Source: Blastomyces gilchristii SLH14081
Taxonomy: Eukaryota > Ascomycota > Eurotiomycetes > Onygenales > Ajellomycetaceae
Assembly (NCBI RefSeq): GCF_000003855.2
Contig: NW_003101680.1
Coordinates: 2,718,888 to 2,782,887 of the forward strand
Length of the DNA stretch: 64,000 nucleotides
Direction of reading: 5' to 3'
A program made the translations under genes and the position numbers. The notes beneath the pieces were generated by a model, which was not told the origin of the DNA, did not search any database, and saw only the letters and a program-made list of their open reading frames with translations. Below, piece after piece: positions 25,276 through 38,188 of the stretch (position 1 is its first letter; the number at the start of each line of letters is the position of its first letter).

Positions 25276-25299
25276 CAGGTAGAATGATGAACACTTAAA

Positions 25300-26753
25300 A
25301 ACTACATGCTGCTGAATTTATGTGACTAATAGCACCTGACTGAGATATTCATTTCATAGTCATATAGACTTACTCACTAGATATTTTATTAATATATTAC
25401 TCAAGATTTCATTCAAGTATTTCATCTTCTCATTTATTCATGAATAATATGATATTATTCTACAATATCTTATCTGTAACTGACTCATAAAATGCCTTAT
25501 CACTTCTTCTATGAGGTTCACATCATTATCAGTTAGAATCTCACACAGTATTTCATAGTTGATATAAATTTCATTATATAGAAACTTCATCATTATCTTC
25601 TCTATCATCTCTGAAACTGCTTTTATAACTAATCAGTTAGTAGTATAATCAATAGCAGTGATTATTCAACAATTTTTATTTAATGTTTGCAGTAGTATAT
25701 CTATAAGATTCATCTCTCATTATTTAAACAGTTGTATTATACATTTCATCTGATATTATACTTTCTCATATTTTAACTCTTTCTTAGATTCTTTTATAAC
25801 TAGATAATTCAGGCACTCATGAGTATACATCTGAATATTCTCAGTCATGCTTGATCAGATTACTGTTGATTTGAGTATACTCATGAGTTCAGAACTTTCT
25901 AAGTAACTGAATTTCTTGTATATATAAGTTATTAAGTCATGTCTAAATAAATATTCTAGATAGAGAGCTTCTATGTATTCTAGATCATGATAAAGTATAA
26001 CATCATTTTTCAATTTTCTTAGCTTAAAGTTCAGAAGCATCTCTTCTACTACTTTTATAAGATATTTATCATCTGATATCTTACTATTCTTTAAGTAAGA
26101 GATCATTGTGTTCACTTATTCTAATTTCTTATATTCTCTCAGTACATTTAATATAAACTTCTTCTATATCTGATTCACAGAACTCTCACTTATAAAATCA
26201 GACCTGTAACTAATTACATCAGATATCACAGCATTTAATTTCTTTCAGTATTTGATATAAAGATTATACACTTAAAACTCTGGGATTCAATATACTAAGC
26301 ATTTGAAAGATTTTATTATCAATTGTAGATAGATGAGACTTTTGTGATCTGTGATCACTATTGTTATATGTCTATTATTAATATATCTATCTTATAATAT
26401 CAGTGCATGCTTAATTACTAGCAATTTCATTTCATACACTGAGTAATTGAGCTCAGTGTCTGATAGTTTTCTATTATCATACATTATCAGATGCAGCTTG
26501 TTATTCTTACTTATCTGTAGAAGAGTGCCTCTGATAGCTCATTTAAATGCATTTATCTTAATATAGAAAGATTTATAATGATCTGATTGAATAAGCACTG
26601 AGAATATTATCATTTATTTTCTCAGTGTGAGAAAAGCCTTGTCACACACAGTATTTTAGATAATTGAATGATTCTTCTTCTTCTGCAGATTAGTATCTAT
26701 TTCTTTTAAGAGATCTGAGATTGAGAAGTTTCAATCACTATTAATAGACCATT
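25300..26753 (-). mobile_element. Gypsy pol relic, family D (RNase H and integrase N-terminus)
   Basis: Minus-strand translation from 26753 gives the RT/RNase H tether (ISDLLKEID, then WNTVCDKAFLTLRK), then RNase H with KLHLMMYDNRKLSDTELNYSV and ITDHKSLIYLQ at about 26300-26560. The start of an integrase follows at 25740-26115, where an 86-codon open stretch includes LYHDLEYIEALYLEYLFRHD and, after a stop, a remnant HHCC finger (THECLNYLVIKESK) with its last Cys changed. Sequence from 25300 to 25740 is too decayed to read. The upstream part is cut off by repeat R2 at 26754. Confidence 0.7.
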
Positions 26754-27420
26754 CACTCCATCACGAACTCGCTCGATTTTTCGAATAAGAACCCGCTGAT
26801 AGATCTATTGAAAAGCCCTCAATCATACGAGCATTTTAACCCCATCGCCGACCGCATACCCTGTGTAGTGATGAAGTTATTCAGTCAAATGTGAACCAGA
26901 CATTGTTTGAAACTCCTGTGTGGGATTATCCCTCATTCTCCCCTATCACACCACAACCCCAGGCCAAATTGTCATACAAATTGTAAGGTGAAGAGACCTA
27001 GTCATATGCATCAATCTTCTCAATTTTGAAGGATTTCTGATCTGTAATTGTGAAGATATCTGAGAAGTAATCTCTGTGAAAACCCTGTTCATCTTTGATG
27101 TTTCAAAACATCAACATCAAGTCTCATCCTTGTACCACTCTTCTCAATCTGGCTCATCCCTGGCAGAAAAATACAAAAAGATACCTCAGTAATAATATCA
27201 AGCACATAATCAATGAACACTTCTGAAGTGCAATCTCTGCAGTCTGTCTTCAGTGTATCTAGACATCAACATCAAGTCTTATTCTTATACTATTTCTCTT
27301 AATCTGGCTCATTCTCAGCAGAATAATGCAAAAAGATATCTTGACAACAGTATTCAATACATAATCAGCAGATAATAAGTCAACAGAATAAGTCAACAGC
27401 ACATTAATAACTTTTGTAGC
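26754..27420 (+). repeat. Repeat R2, copy 2, with tandem monomers
   Basis: Starts CACTCCATCACGAACTCGC and matches 61075 onward. After the block shared with copy 1 (26954-27215) it contains a second, more decayed version of the segment CAAGTCTCATCC...AATCTGGCTCATCC...CATAATCA (27119-27212 versus about 27270-27370). The tandem arrangement resembles repeated 5' UTR units. Here it is not followed by LINE 5' sequence but by an inverted LINE scrap. Confidence 0.7.
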
Positions 27421-27527
27421 TGAATCAGACAATTCATTGCCATGAATATTCATATGAGCAGGAACCTAGTGCAGATGAATTATCAGCTTTGATGTTCTTC
27501 TCTTTTGAATTTTCGAAACAGAGCTAC
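27421..27527 (-). mobile_element. LINE RNase H scrap (107 bp), inverted
   Basis: Minus-strand sequence matches the ORF2 segment HLHWVPAHMNIHGNEL and the preceding KIQKRR. Both ends are abrupt (R2 on the left, GC-rich island on the right), so it is a recombination fragment. Confidence 0.8.
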
Positions 27528-28271
27528 GGGCGCTAGCCACCCGCAGGATGCACCTTAAGCTAATTACATTTAACCCTCTATAATTAACTGACCACCGCGT
27601 CCATCCTCTCGGGCCAGCCACTAATTTCCAGGGGTGTTAGTTAGTGGCTGCCATCGCCCACTTGGTGGCGTACACACCAAGCTTCCGGTTGCTGATCTCG
27701 GCCCCATTAGATGCTCATAGGCCTATCAATCAGCTGTCATGGCCTCGCCCTGTGTTAGAGACTAACTATAGGCTTGATGACTGCAGTTCTCCCTGCCAGT
27801 ATTAGGACTTGACAGTGAGCTTGCAGGCTCTAGCCTATGAGAGTGCCCTGTCTAGGGCCTAGATGCGCATCTAGGCCTGCTAGTCAGATGATTTTCAAAA
27901 TCATTTTCTGTATTTAAGAAGAAGCTAGGCTCCAATAATAGCCCTAGTTAGAGACTCACTTAAGTAGTATATAATCACTACATTAAGCTTGACTCTATAT
28001 TGTTAGAACCTTGACAGATGCACAGTAGAATAGTGAGACATTGACACTCATACTGGCTCTGATGAGTGTTCACAGAATCTTGCTTAACTAGTGACTTGAC
28101 TTGCAGTAGAGAGTTCTACTCTGCACTAAGTCTTACTAATTAGACTCAGCTTCTATTACATGAGGGCTTTCATGGGTAAGAAGTAGCAGGTGTCAGTGAT
28201 GAAATTCGAACTCATACACCTCTAATGTATGCGGTCTTGATTATCAGTCTTATCAACTGAGTCACGCTGAC
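27528..28271 (-). repeat. GC-rich island, possibly a tRNA-headed non-autonomous element
   Basis: About 740 bp, richer in CC, GG and CG than its surroundings for the first 300 bp, and ending in a tRNA-like sequence at 28192-28271. It contains an inverted pair CAGCCACTAA / TTAGTGGCTG at about 27614-27655. No open frame of note. If the tRNA-like part is a pol III head, the element would read right to left, but there is no (AAT)n tail at 27528. It abuts the truncated 5' end of LINE copy 2. Confidence 0.4.
28192..28271 (-). tRNA. tRNA-like sequence, decayed (pseudogene or SINE head)
   Basis: On the minus strand GTCAGCG and its partner CACTGAC (inside TCACTGACAC) form a seven-pair acceptor stem with one mismatch. 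GTGACTCAGTTGATAAGAC resembles an A box/D arm, and ATGAGTTCGAATTTCAT is a T arm with the conserved TTCGAAT loop and a B box. The anticodon arm cannot be folded convincingly in the 80 nt, and several bases look like C-to-T changes. It is not called as a functional tRNA. Confidence 0.45.
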
Positions 28272-28825
28272 GTTATAATTTTATATTCTTTTAAGTAAGA
28301 ATTACTTTTTCAGTGACTGAAGAGCTTTCATTAATACTTAATTCTGTTTTACACTCTTTATTAACTGATTTGAGTTGCATACTTATTATGTGAGAAGAAT
28401 TGAATGATTCAAAATAAAATTGAATAGTTTTAATCAATTTCTCTGTAAAAAATTAATTTATTTTTTATCAGTTTTTCTCTTAAAAACTGTTATATTATGT
28501 AATTTACTATTAATTAATATTATACTTTTCCTCACTGTATCTCAAGAAAGAGATTATAAAGATTTTATTAATTTATCTCAAAAATTAATTTTAGTTTATT
28601 AGATTCTCTTCAAAAATCTAATCTAGTTACTGAACTAGTGTGAAAAAAATCAGGTGTTTTATATATAAAAGTCTTTTATTCTTCTTTTGAAATAGTCTAA
28701 TCAACTTTTCAATTGAAAACAGACTTAGAAACCTCTTAATTGAAACAGTTTGATCAACTTTTTAAAAGAGTTTAATATATATCTTAATTGAAACAGTCTG
28801 ATCAACTTTTCATTGAGTGAGAATA

Positions 28826-30427
28826 ATAAGTTCAAAAATACACTCAGTTAATGTGAAAAAAGATGCTTTCTCAAATACTATTTCTGAGATTGAAATTCTG
28901 AAGAGAAGAAAGAAAGAAGAAATAGAGAAATAATAAGTGCTCGAAATACAGAAACTTAAAAAAGTAAGCAAGATTCTCAAAAAGCAGTGTCTGAGTGAGA
29001 TAAATGAAGAAATTCTGTTAATTCTTCATACTCAGACTAGATAACTACAGAAGATGATCAAGTTCAAACTTGAAATTTCAAATATAGTTCAAAAAACATT
29101 GAAAATTTCTAGTATAATCACTGACTTCTCATCTTACTCTTCTTTCTCTTTTTCTACTTCTTCTTCTTCTTTGAATCAGAAGAAAACATATGCTCAAGCA
29201 GCTGAATCTGCTATCTCTAAATCTGCTATCTCAAAACATGCTCAAAATCCTGAGAAAACTGAGAAGAATAATGCTCATACTTCTATTCATAGAAAAGTAA
29301 AGAAAAAAATGCAAAAGAAGAAAAATCTTCAAATCTTCAGAAATAGAAGACTTATTCTCAAAGTCTTAAATCAGAATATCTTGCAAAGAAACAAGTTAAA
29401 CTTAAATCTCATTTTCAGAATTAGAAATGAAATTAATCAGCAGTTCTTTTCTCAGTTAATAACTGATATTGAAGTTCAAAAATCAGTTATAGCTTCAATT
29501 GAGTCATTCTTCTTTGAAAACTCTATCATTCTGATTACAATGTCTGAATTCAGTACAGAATTCCTTATTCAGAATGAGAATCTCTGAAAATCAGTAGTAG
29601 AATCTTTGTTAAATATAATAATTCTATCTGAGAGAGATGAAAAGTGAGATAAATTCATTCTTTATAATATTTCAGTTGAAATTTTTGACTGTGAAGAAGA
29701 AATACTACTTCTTAAAAATAAATTAGATGAATACAACTCTATTCAACTGAGAAAAGAGCCTGTATAACTAAATTCAATTGAGTTCAGATAAAGCAGAAGA
29801 AATGTCTCTGTTCTAGTATATATAAAGACACTTGAACAGTCAAAGATCTCTGAAGTAAGAGTAGCAGGTTTGAAAATGAGAGTTCATGAATACAAAGACT
29901 CAAGAATGAATCTCAAAGCTCAAATACAGTGTTCAAACTGTCAAAGATATGAATACTTTGTAATCTTCTGTTTCAGAGCCTCAAAATGTGTATTCTGTAT
30001 CAGAGATCACAAAACTAGTGAGCATAAATGTGAAACATGCTCAAAAAGAGATGAAATATGTTAATACACTCTGCTTAAATGCTTCAATTGCAAAGAAAAA
30101 CATGCATCTAGCTCAAAAGAATGTATATTTACTTCAAGAACTCAAAAGAACTGAAGAAAAGATAAAGCTCAAAGCAAATCTAGAACTGAAGAGAATAGTC
30201 AAGCTAGTAAACTCACAACTGTAAGCTTAAGAAGAAGAAACTCTTAACTATCTAAATCTTTAAACTTCAATTCTTCAGCTATATGTAAACAGAATTTGAA
30301 TTCTCAAACTTCTGTTAAGATTAGAGAATTGAGAAATGACTCTGATAATAAACTAGATATAATGCAAGCAGTTGAGATTTCTACTTTTCAGAATAGTTAT
30401 AATCTACTATCTGATAATAGTGATTAG
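28826..30427 (+). pseudogene. LINE ORF1 (copy 2), start codon lost
   Basis: Homologous to ORF1 of copy 1 along its whole length, but the ATG has become ATA (28826-28828). The longest open piece, 29054-29587, covers the Ser-rich and basic middle. The zinc-knuckle region (29870 on) reads CSNCQRYEYFVIFC, so the first knuckle has lost its His (H to Y) and its Gly (G to E). It ends at TAG 30425-30427, 23 bp before the ORF2 ATG. Confidence 0.82.
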
Positions 30428-30450
30428 ATTCTACTCTACTCTCTTTTAGT

Positions 30451-33400
30451 ATGAATATACAATAAAAACAATAAAAAAAGTTTAAAAACTCTTCAAAAAT
30501 CACATTTATTCAAAATAATGTGAATAGAAACTCAAATTATATTTATTCTTGTCTTCAAATTGCTTTTGAGTAAAAAGTTGATTTTATACTGCTTTAGAAG
30601 CTCAATTCTGATACTGAGTAAAAATATCTTATTTCTCATTCAAGGTACTACTGCTTTATATCTCAAAAGTCTGAGATAAAGTCAAGAGTAGTGATCTATA
30701 AAAGAAAGAGATCAAGATATTAATTTAATCTAAGATTTGATATCATGTCTGACTCTGATATTCTGATGAATGATATTATAGATAAAGAGAATGAGTTTGA
30801 TACTATATAGCTTAAAAATATCTATAATGAAAAGTTATTGAAGAAAAATAATAATATCTGAACAATTAATAGAGAATTTCTGAACATAACTTCATCAAGA
30901 AACTCTATAATTATAGAAGATTTCAATACACATCATTTCTGATAAAATTCAGAATGTAAAAGAGCAGTAAGAGCTGATAATCTGATTGAATGAATCTTTA
31001 AATATTCAATAGATTTAGTTAACAAGTCTGATCAATAAACATTCTTTAGAAAAGATATGAAACAGAAATCTATTATAGATCTAAGCTTCATGTCATAAAA
31101 TTTAATGAAAAAAAGACTTGTAAACTGATTTATTAATTCAAATAAGATATCAGAATCAGATCATGAAATTATTCAATTTGATATTAAACTGAGTGAGAAA
31201 TAAATGAATGAAAATCCTCTTCTCTCTAATCAGTTTAACTTTGAAAAGGCTGACTGAAAGACAGTTGAAGAAAGTATAAAACTGTTAAAATCTGAAAAAC
31301 AGAGTAAGCTATATTGAAATCCTGGTCAAGATATCTCAAATGAAATGCTTGAGAATAGAGTGAAGCTCATTACATCTATTATTCTAGCAAGTGTTAAAGA
31401 CAATATTTCAAAGAGAAAGTCTTCTGAGTATTCAAAATCTTAATGAAATGAGTATATCACATCTAAAAGAAAACAATTGACTACTGCTAGAAGAGATTGA
31501 AAGAATGATATAATTTCTGATAAAGAGTTCAAAGCTGTCAGAAATGAATATTTTTCAGATATTAAAAGAGTTAAAACAGACTGCTGGAATAAGTTTCTTG
31601 ATGAAGCATAAGAAAAGAAAGTTTTTAAAGCTTTTAACTATACTAAAACAAGAAGTGTAACAAAACTTTTAATCTTAGAATATGAGTTTCAGAATGAATT
31701 ATATACAGCAAACTCTTTTGAGAAAAAATATCAAGCTTTTATAAGAACTCTCTTTCAAAACTCATCAGATTCAGATTCAGAGAAAGAGAATATATCACTT
31801 CTTAACTATATTGATAAAAATGACTGGGAATGATCTGATCTTACTCAAGATGAATTAGAGTCAGCTATCTTCTCAAGTTCAGTTAAAACTGCTGTAGAAC
31901 CTGATTCAATTAATCACTTGATTATTCAAAATATATACTTCTACTTAAAGAATGAATATTTTACGCTCTTTTTCAATCTCTTAAAAAATGAATATTATTC
32001 TGAATGCTGAAGAGAAGCCACTGAAGTGATTCTTACAAAATTTAATAGAAAAACTTCAATTTTCAAGTTATATAGAGTAATATATCTATTAAACTATCTA
32101 GAAAAGGTTTTAGAAAAGATAATAGTTACTTAACTATCTTTTATAAGCTCTATCAGTAATTCTCTATTATTCAGTAAATAAATGAGAGATAGAAAACAGT
32201 GTTCTGCAATTGACACTGTTCTCTCAGTTATTCATGATATTTAGATAGCAAAGTATGAAGATCTGATCTCAACTGCAGTTTTTATTGATATAAAAGAAGC
32301 ATTTGATTATATCTCAAAGTCAAAGTTAATTCAGACTTTGAAGATGTTAAAACTGTCACTTTCTCTAATAAAATGAGTTAACTGTTTTATATCTAAAAGA
32401 ATTATACAACTTTTCTTCAATGAAATAAAATAAGACAAGACTGAGATAGAAATAGAAGTATTACAAGAATCTTCAATCTCACTTATTTTATTTGCAATAT
32501 ACACTGCATATCTATTCAAAAATAGAAATATGAGAATAGTGTGATCTTCAAGTTATATGAATGATATTGATCTAGTCTACAGCTTAAAAACTATCAAAGA
32601 GAATTTGAAAGTGATTGAAGAAGCTGCAAAGAAAATCTTTGTTAAAGTAGATATTAATCAAATGCAATTTAATATGAATAAAACTGAGTTAATTTATTTC
32701 TTTTCTAGATTCAATGAGAAAGAACTATCTCTAACTCTTTTAAATAGAGAGATTAAACCCAGTGTTAATATCAAATAATTAGGAGTATGATTAAACTTCA
32801 AGTTGATTTTTAAATATCACATTCAACAAAGAACTGTCAAGGCAGAAAGACTATTGAACAATATAAACAGACTATCAAATACAGAGAGAGGTCTATTCTT
32901 TCAGACTATGAGACAGTTATATATAGCCTGTATTACATCAGTAGCTGATTATGAAGTTCAAGTTTGATGAAATAATCAAGAGAATTTCACTGAACTCTTT
33001 CAAAGTCTGTAAAACAGAGTCTTGAGAAGAATTCTGAGAGCATTCAAATCATCTTCTATTAAAGCAATGAAAATTGAAGCTTCAATTCCTTCTCCTGCTT
33101 TTAGATTTGAAAAGGCCTGTATGAACTATGCTCTGAGAGTTATAAAGATGAGCTCAAGTTATTATTATTATTATTCTTCCATTATACTCATATGCAAGCG
33201 GAGCTTATGATGAGTCCTTGCGTGATGTTAAATACAGGTCAAGTGTTGGTTATACAGGAGGAAATACAGGTGTTGAGACCACGCCAAGATAACAAGAACA
33301 TAGGAAAATACAAAGGAGTGACAATTAGATACATGCGATAATAACTTCCCAGCCCAGGAACATAGAGCGATTCATTGAAGCGATTTGTACACCTCTGTAT

Positions 33401-33733
33401 TTATTAGAAACCTGAGGTGCTTGAGTTCCGGATTTAATGTATCCCCTGTGGGTTTCGAACCCACGCGCCTTGCTTTCCCACGCCAAGGCGCTACCAGGTG
33501 GCCGCATTAACCATTCGGCCACCGGGGCGATGAGCTCAAGTCATATAATCAGAGAAAGAGTCTCTTCTTCATTTCCATCAATTAACTCTGGAAATGAACT
33601 GGATTGAAATAGATTTCTTGCTTGAAATGAAAATAATTCTTCAAAGAAAATGCCTTCTCAACTGTACAGACTATGCTCTTTGATTAAAAATCAATTTTCT
33701 TCTTTAAATGTTGAAAAAGTTAATCATGAGAAG
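30451..33733 (+). pseudogene. LINE ORF2 (copy 2), truncated and split by a SINE
   Basis: ATG 30451 opens ORF2, with endonuclease remnants in the first kilobase, then RT. The active-site box reads YMND at 32554-32565, where copy 5 has YVDD. Trp and Gln stops are frequent. The frame is interrupted at 33159 by a SINE with a 13-bp duplication, resumes after 33541 and is lost at 33733 before RNase H. Nonfunctional. Confidence 0.82.
33160..33528 (-). mobile_element. SINE copy 2, best preserved, inserted in LINE ORF2
   Basis: A 369-bp full-length SINE on the minus strand, flanked by GATGAGCTCAAGT (33147-33159 and 33529-33541). The head starts GCCCCGGTGGCCGAATGG, with an A box at 33502-33520 and a perfect B box GGGTTCGAAACCC at 33450-33462. 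The body is CG- and GG-rich, and the 3' end is TATAATGGAAGAATAATAAT. The surrounding LINE is strongly decayed while the SINE is not. It therefore inserted after most of the decay, or is too short to be targeted. Confidence 0.93.
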
Positions 33734-35922
33734 TTATTATTATTATTATTATTATTCTTCAATTATAGATGTATTCAGTCAGAGACTATGACATCTATCT
33801 GAGAACTTTTAGTTCTCAGGGTTTTTCCTATAGCTGTAAAGTTAACTATTATACATTCATCAATTTCAGATATGCAAAATCAGATAATTTCAGCTCAGAA
33901 TACAAAAACTGTTTACAAATTGCAGTGTTTTAACATCTTCTGATACTTTGAAATCATTTGACAATATCATGACAAAGGAAAAGAGAACACAGTCTTAAAG
34001 ATAGATACATTAAATAGATAGATAGAAAGGAATTGAAAGAAAAAGATAAAGTACAGAGAGACTGTAATAAAACAAATTATTAAAAGATAGTATATAGCTG
34101 TTTTAACAGACTATATCTAATTGATTTTCTTCTCTTCATACTCAGATATTTCTGAATTTAGTCATTTTCTTGTAGCTGCTTGAGTTTCTGATAGAAAGTC
34201 TATTGAGTATTTAATTCCTGTCTCAGTTGAGAATAAGAATCTCATATTTAATTGATTTAGATCATACTTCTCTTTCAATCTGACTCTGAGACTGTTGTAT
34301 AATGCACAGTACATTATAATATGCTCAGAATTTTCATTTGCATTGCAGAATAAGCATTCTATTAAGTTAAATCTATCATCAAATCTTTGTATATAAGATT
34401 TGAAATAGTTATGTTCTAGTTTCAGCTGTATTATAGATGAGAATATTTTCTTTTTACATTTAATTGAACAAGATTTTCACTTGAGTTTTGTTTCAAATCT
34501 TGAATAATGTACACTTTTCTTTTATTTCTGTCAGCTTTTATTTCACTTGTCTAAACAAGATTCTTTTATTTTTCTCTTTATAAAAGATCAGGACATAATT
34601 TTTTGAATAGATCTGCTTAATTCTGCACTCTTTTTTACAGCTGAATCAGTCAATTCATTGTCATGAATATTCATATAAGCAGGAACTCAGTGCTGATAAA
34701 TTATTAACTTTAATGTTCTTCTCTTTTGAATTTTTAAAACAGAGTTCAAGATCAGTTCAAGATTCATTTGATTATTATGAATCTGACTATTTCTAAGTCT
34801 TTTTAAAGCAGCTTGACTATCAGAGAATATTCATGTCTCTTTCAAACTATTTCCTCTTTTATAAGATTTTATTTCAATGAGTTTGAAAGCTTTCACTATA
34901 ACAAATAGTTCAGCATCAAAGACTTCAGATTCACAGCCTAAATTTCAGAAATCTGAGATAAAATTGATATTATCTTCAGAATAAGCAATGGCTGCACCTA
35001 ATCTATTTAAATTCTCATTTTTTAAGTCAACTGAATAAATCAGAATTGAGTCTTTTATATTGATTGTAGAAAATCTCTTTAAATGCTGTTTATATTCTTT
35101 CTCTTTAGATAGTTCACTTATTTACAAGTCTATAAGAGATTCAAGCTTTTCTCTTCAGAGAGATAACTTCTTATGATCAACTTTTTCAACATTTAAAGAA
35201 GAAAATTGATTTTTAATTAGAGAGCATAGTCTGTAAAGTTGAGAAGACATTTTCTTTGAAGAATTATTTTCATCTCAATCAAGAAATCTATTTCAATCCA
35301 GTTCATTTTCAGAGTTAATTGATGAAAATGAAGAAGAGACTCTTTCTCTGATTATATAATTTATACTCATCTTTATAACTCTCAGAGCATAGTTCATACA
35401 GGCCTTTTCAAATCTAATGATAGAAGAATGAATTGAAGCTTCAATTGTCATTACTTTAATAAGAGATGATTTGAATGCTTTCAGAATTCTTCTCAAAGCT
35501 CTGTTTTACAGACTTTGAAAGAGTTCAGTGAAATTTCCTTTTTCCTTGATTATTTCATCAAACTTAAAGTTCATAATCAGCTACTGAGATAATACAGGCT
35601 ATATATAACTGTCTCATAGCCTGGAAGAATAGACCTCTCTCTGTATTTGATAGTCTGATTATGTTGTTCAATAGTCTTTCTGCCTTGACAATTCTTTGTT
35701 GAATGTGATATTTAAAATTCAACTTGAAGTTTAATCATACTTCTAATCATTTGACATTTACACTGGGTTTAATCTCTCTATTTAAAAGAGTTAGAGATAG
35801 TTCTTTCTCATTGAATCTAGAAAAGAAATGAATTAACTCAGTTTTATTCATATTAAATTGAATTTGATTGATATCTGTTCTAACAAAGATTTTCTTTACA
35901 GCTTCTTCAATTACTTTCAAAA
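33734..35922 (-). mobile_element. LINE copy, minus strand, 5'-truncated in RT
   Basis: Starts at its (AAT)n tail, read as ATT repeats at 33734-33755, followed by the 3' UTR with hairpin, the ORF2 end, RNase H (about 34560-35050) and C-terminal RT up to about 35922. It is heavily interrupted by stops. No matching target duplication was found. Its 5' end meets a plus-strand LINE tail, giving an inverted pair. Confidence 0.85.
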
Positions 35923-36069
35923 ATTTTCTGATTTTGCATATCTGAAATTGATGAATGTATAATAGTTAACTTTACAGATATAGGAAAAACCCTGAGAACT
36001 AAAAGTGCTCAGGTAGATGCTATAGTCTCTGACTGCATACATCTATAATTGAAGAATAATAATAATAAT
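35923..36069 (+). mobile_element. LINE 3' UTR fragment with (AAT)n tail
   Basis: Only the last ~145 bp of the LINE (AATTTTCTGATTTTGC, the hairpin and TATAATTGAAGAATAATAAT), in plus orientation, directly against the 5' end of the inverted copy. The segment 33734-36069 is thus bounded by LINE tails pointing outward. Confidence 0.85.
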
Positions 36070-36860
36070 TTTAAGAGGTCTGAGAGTAATATAGCTATTT
36101 ATATGAAATCTTTGATAAATCTGCAGTAATATGAGATCAACTCAAGAAACTGTCATACATGATATACATTTCTCAGTTACAGTCAATTTACTATGACATT
36201 CAATTTCTTCAGAATGAGATGTATACAGTCATCACTCACTATATATTCTATAAACTTCAACTCTTCTGTTTCAAACACATACTTTGTTAATTTAGTATAG
36301 AGCTTATACTCTGTCAGAGTTGTAAGTACTTCATTAAGATGCTTCAGATATTTATTATATAAGTTTAAGAAGACTAGAATATTATTTAGATATACAGGGC
36401 ATGAGATTTCATTCTGTTTATGAAGAATTGTATTTATCATTATTTGAAAGATGACAGCCACATTTGTCAGACTGAATAGCATTATCAGGAATTTGAACTT
36501 CTCTTATTATATATTAAATGCAGTTTGTGATACTGCCAGTTTATCTACACAGATCTGTCAGTATTCTGAGAGAAGATCAATGTTTAATAGATATTAGATG
36601 TTTTCAACTGTATTCAACTGTTGTTGAATCTGTGCCAGTGAATACCCATTCTTGATTATAAGCTTATTGAGTGCTTGATAATCAATACACATTCATCACT
36701 TCTCATCTGTCTTTTTCACAAATAGAACTGAGAAGCTCTACATGCTTGATGAGAATCATATGAGATCACAGTCTAGAAGATCTGTGATCTGACACTTCTG
36801 TTCTTTAAGATGTGTTTGTAACAGAGAGTATGCATTCTGATTGACTGATTTCACATGCTC

Positions 36861-37586
36861 TGTGTCAATCTCATGTACAAATCCTCATTTCAGCAGCAAT
36901 TTCAGTGAAAGATCTGTTCAGAAGATCTTCTCATACTTCTTCAGAAGTTTCTTCATACACTTAGTCTTCTATATATCTTTTATTTTGATTTCCTCTGCTT
37001 CTGAATTCTGTATGATATACAGAATGCTTTCAGATGAGGTCTTGCAAATCATTCTCTTTACTTGTTAATGTATAAGCAGATTTAACTCTTCTATATCAGA
37101 GATGTGAAATGTTCTTCTCATATCAGTTGATAGAATTGTATGAATCATTTTCTTTCTATCAGTTAACTGCATATAACACCTACATCATTGAATCTGTGAA
37201 TTTAACCTTTGAAATCAAATTCCCTGTGTCAATCTCATGTACAAATTCTCATTTCAGCAGCAATTTCAGTGAAAGATCTGTTCAGAAGATCTTCTTATAC
37301 TTCTTCAGCAGTTGATTCATACACTTGTTCTTCTGTATATCTTTTATCTTGATTTCCTCTGCTTCTGAGTTCTGTATGACATACAGAATGCTTTCAGATG
37401 AGGTCTTGCAAATCATTCTCTTTACTTATCAATGTATAAGCAGATTTAACTCTTCTATATCAGAGATGTGAAATGTTCTTCTCATATTAGTTGATAGAAT
37501 TGTATGAATTATTTTCTTTCTATCAGTTAACTGCATATGATACATACATCATTGAATCTGTAAATGGAACCTTGGAAATCAATTAA
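36861..37586. repeat. Tandem duplication A (two units of about 364 bp)
   Basis: TGTGTCAATCTCATGTAC starts at 36861 and again at 37225. The two units align along their length with scattered transitions, so the duplication predates at least part of the decay. It lies inside the gypsy C relic. Confidence 0.85.
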
Positions 37587-38188
37587 GTCTGAGAATAAGG
37601 TTGTATTTCATGTTCTACAGCTCTTACACTCAAATATAGTAAGATTATTCTCTGAAGTACAAGAGAACTCTTACCTTTGCAGATAATATTAAATATCAGT
37701 TATCAGACAATCTTATATATCAGAGATTCTTCACTCAGCACATCTCTTTCAGTCTTTGAATTATATGATTACTAATATATTGTATAAAAGCTTCTGTGTT
37801 AGTTAACACTTTTGCGGTCATCTCTCAATTCTTACTCAAGTGCTCTCTATATATTGATTAACTATATATAGCACATATATTATTGAATCTGTGAATTGAC
37901 ACTTTGAAATTAATTAAGTTTAAGAATAAGATTGTATTTCATGTTCTGCAGCTCTCACACTCAGATATAACAAGATTATTCTTCAATGTGTAAGAGAACT
38001 CTTACTCTTACAGATGATATTAAATATCAGTTATTAGATAATCTTATATATCAGAGATTCTTCACTCAGCAGACCTTGTTCAGTCTTCAAATTATATAAT
38101 TATTAATATATTGCATAGAAGCGTCTATGTTCACTAACACTTTTACAGCTATCTCTTGATTCTTACTCAAGTGCTCTTTATACATTAA
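37527..38188. repeat. Tandem duplication B (two units of about 331 bp)
   Basis: Units at 37527-37857 and 37858-38188 share ATTGAATCTGT, GTATTTCATGTTCT and GAGATTCTTCACTCAGCA in order. The first unit overlaps the end of duplication A by about 60 bp. Confidence 0.85.

Larger units (their letters stand above)
28272..33733 (+). mobile_element. LINE copy 2, 5'-truncated and 3'-interrupted, heavily decayed
   Basis: Begins partway through the 5' UTR (TATTCTTTTAAGTAAG near 28284, as at 12690 and 62180). It contains decayed ORF1 and ORF2 and stops in ORF2 at about 33733, where an inverted LINE tail begins. A SINE lies inside it (33160-33528). It has more C-to-T changes than copies 1 and 5, so it is probably older or was mutated more often. 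Confidence 0.85.

Noticed and set aside
33325..33522. Open frame across the SINE head (also 63691-63897)
   Set aside because: It overlaps the tRNA-like A and B boxes of a non-coding SINE.
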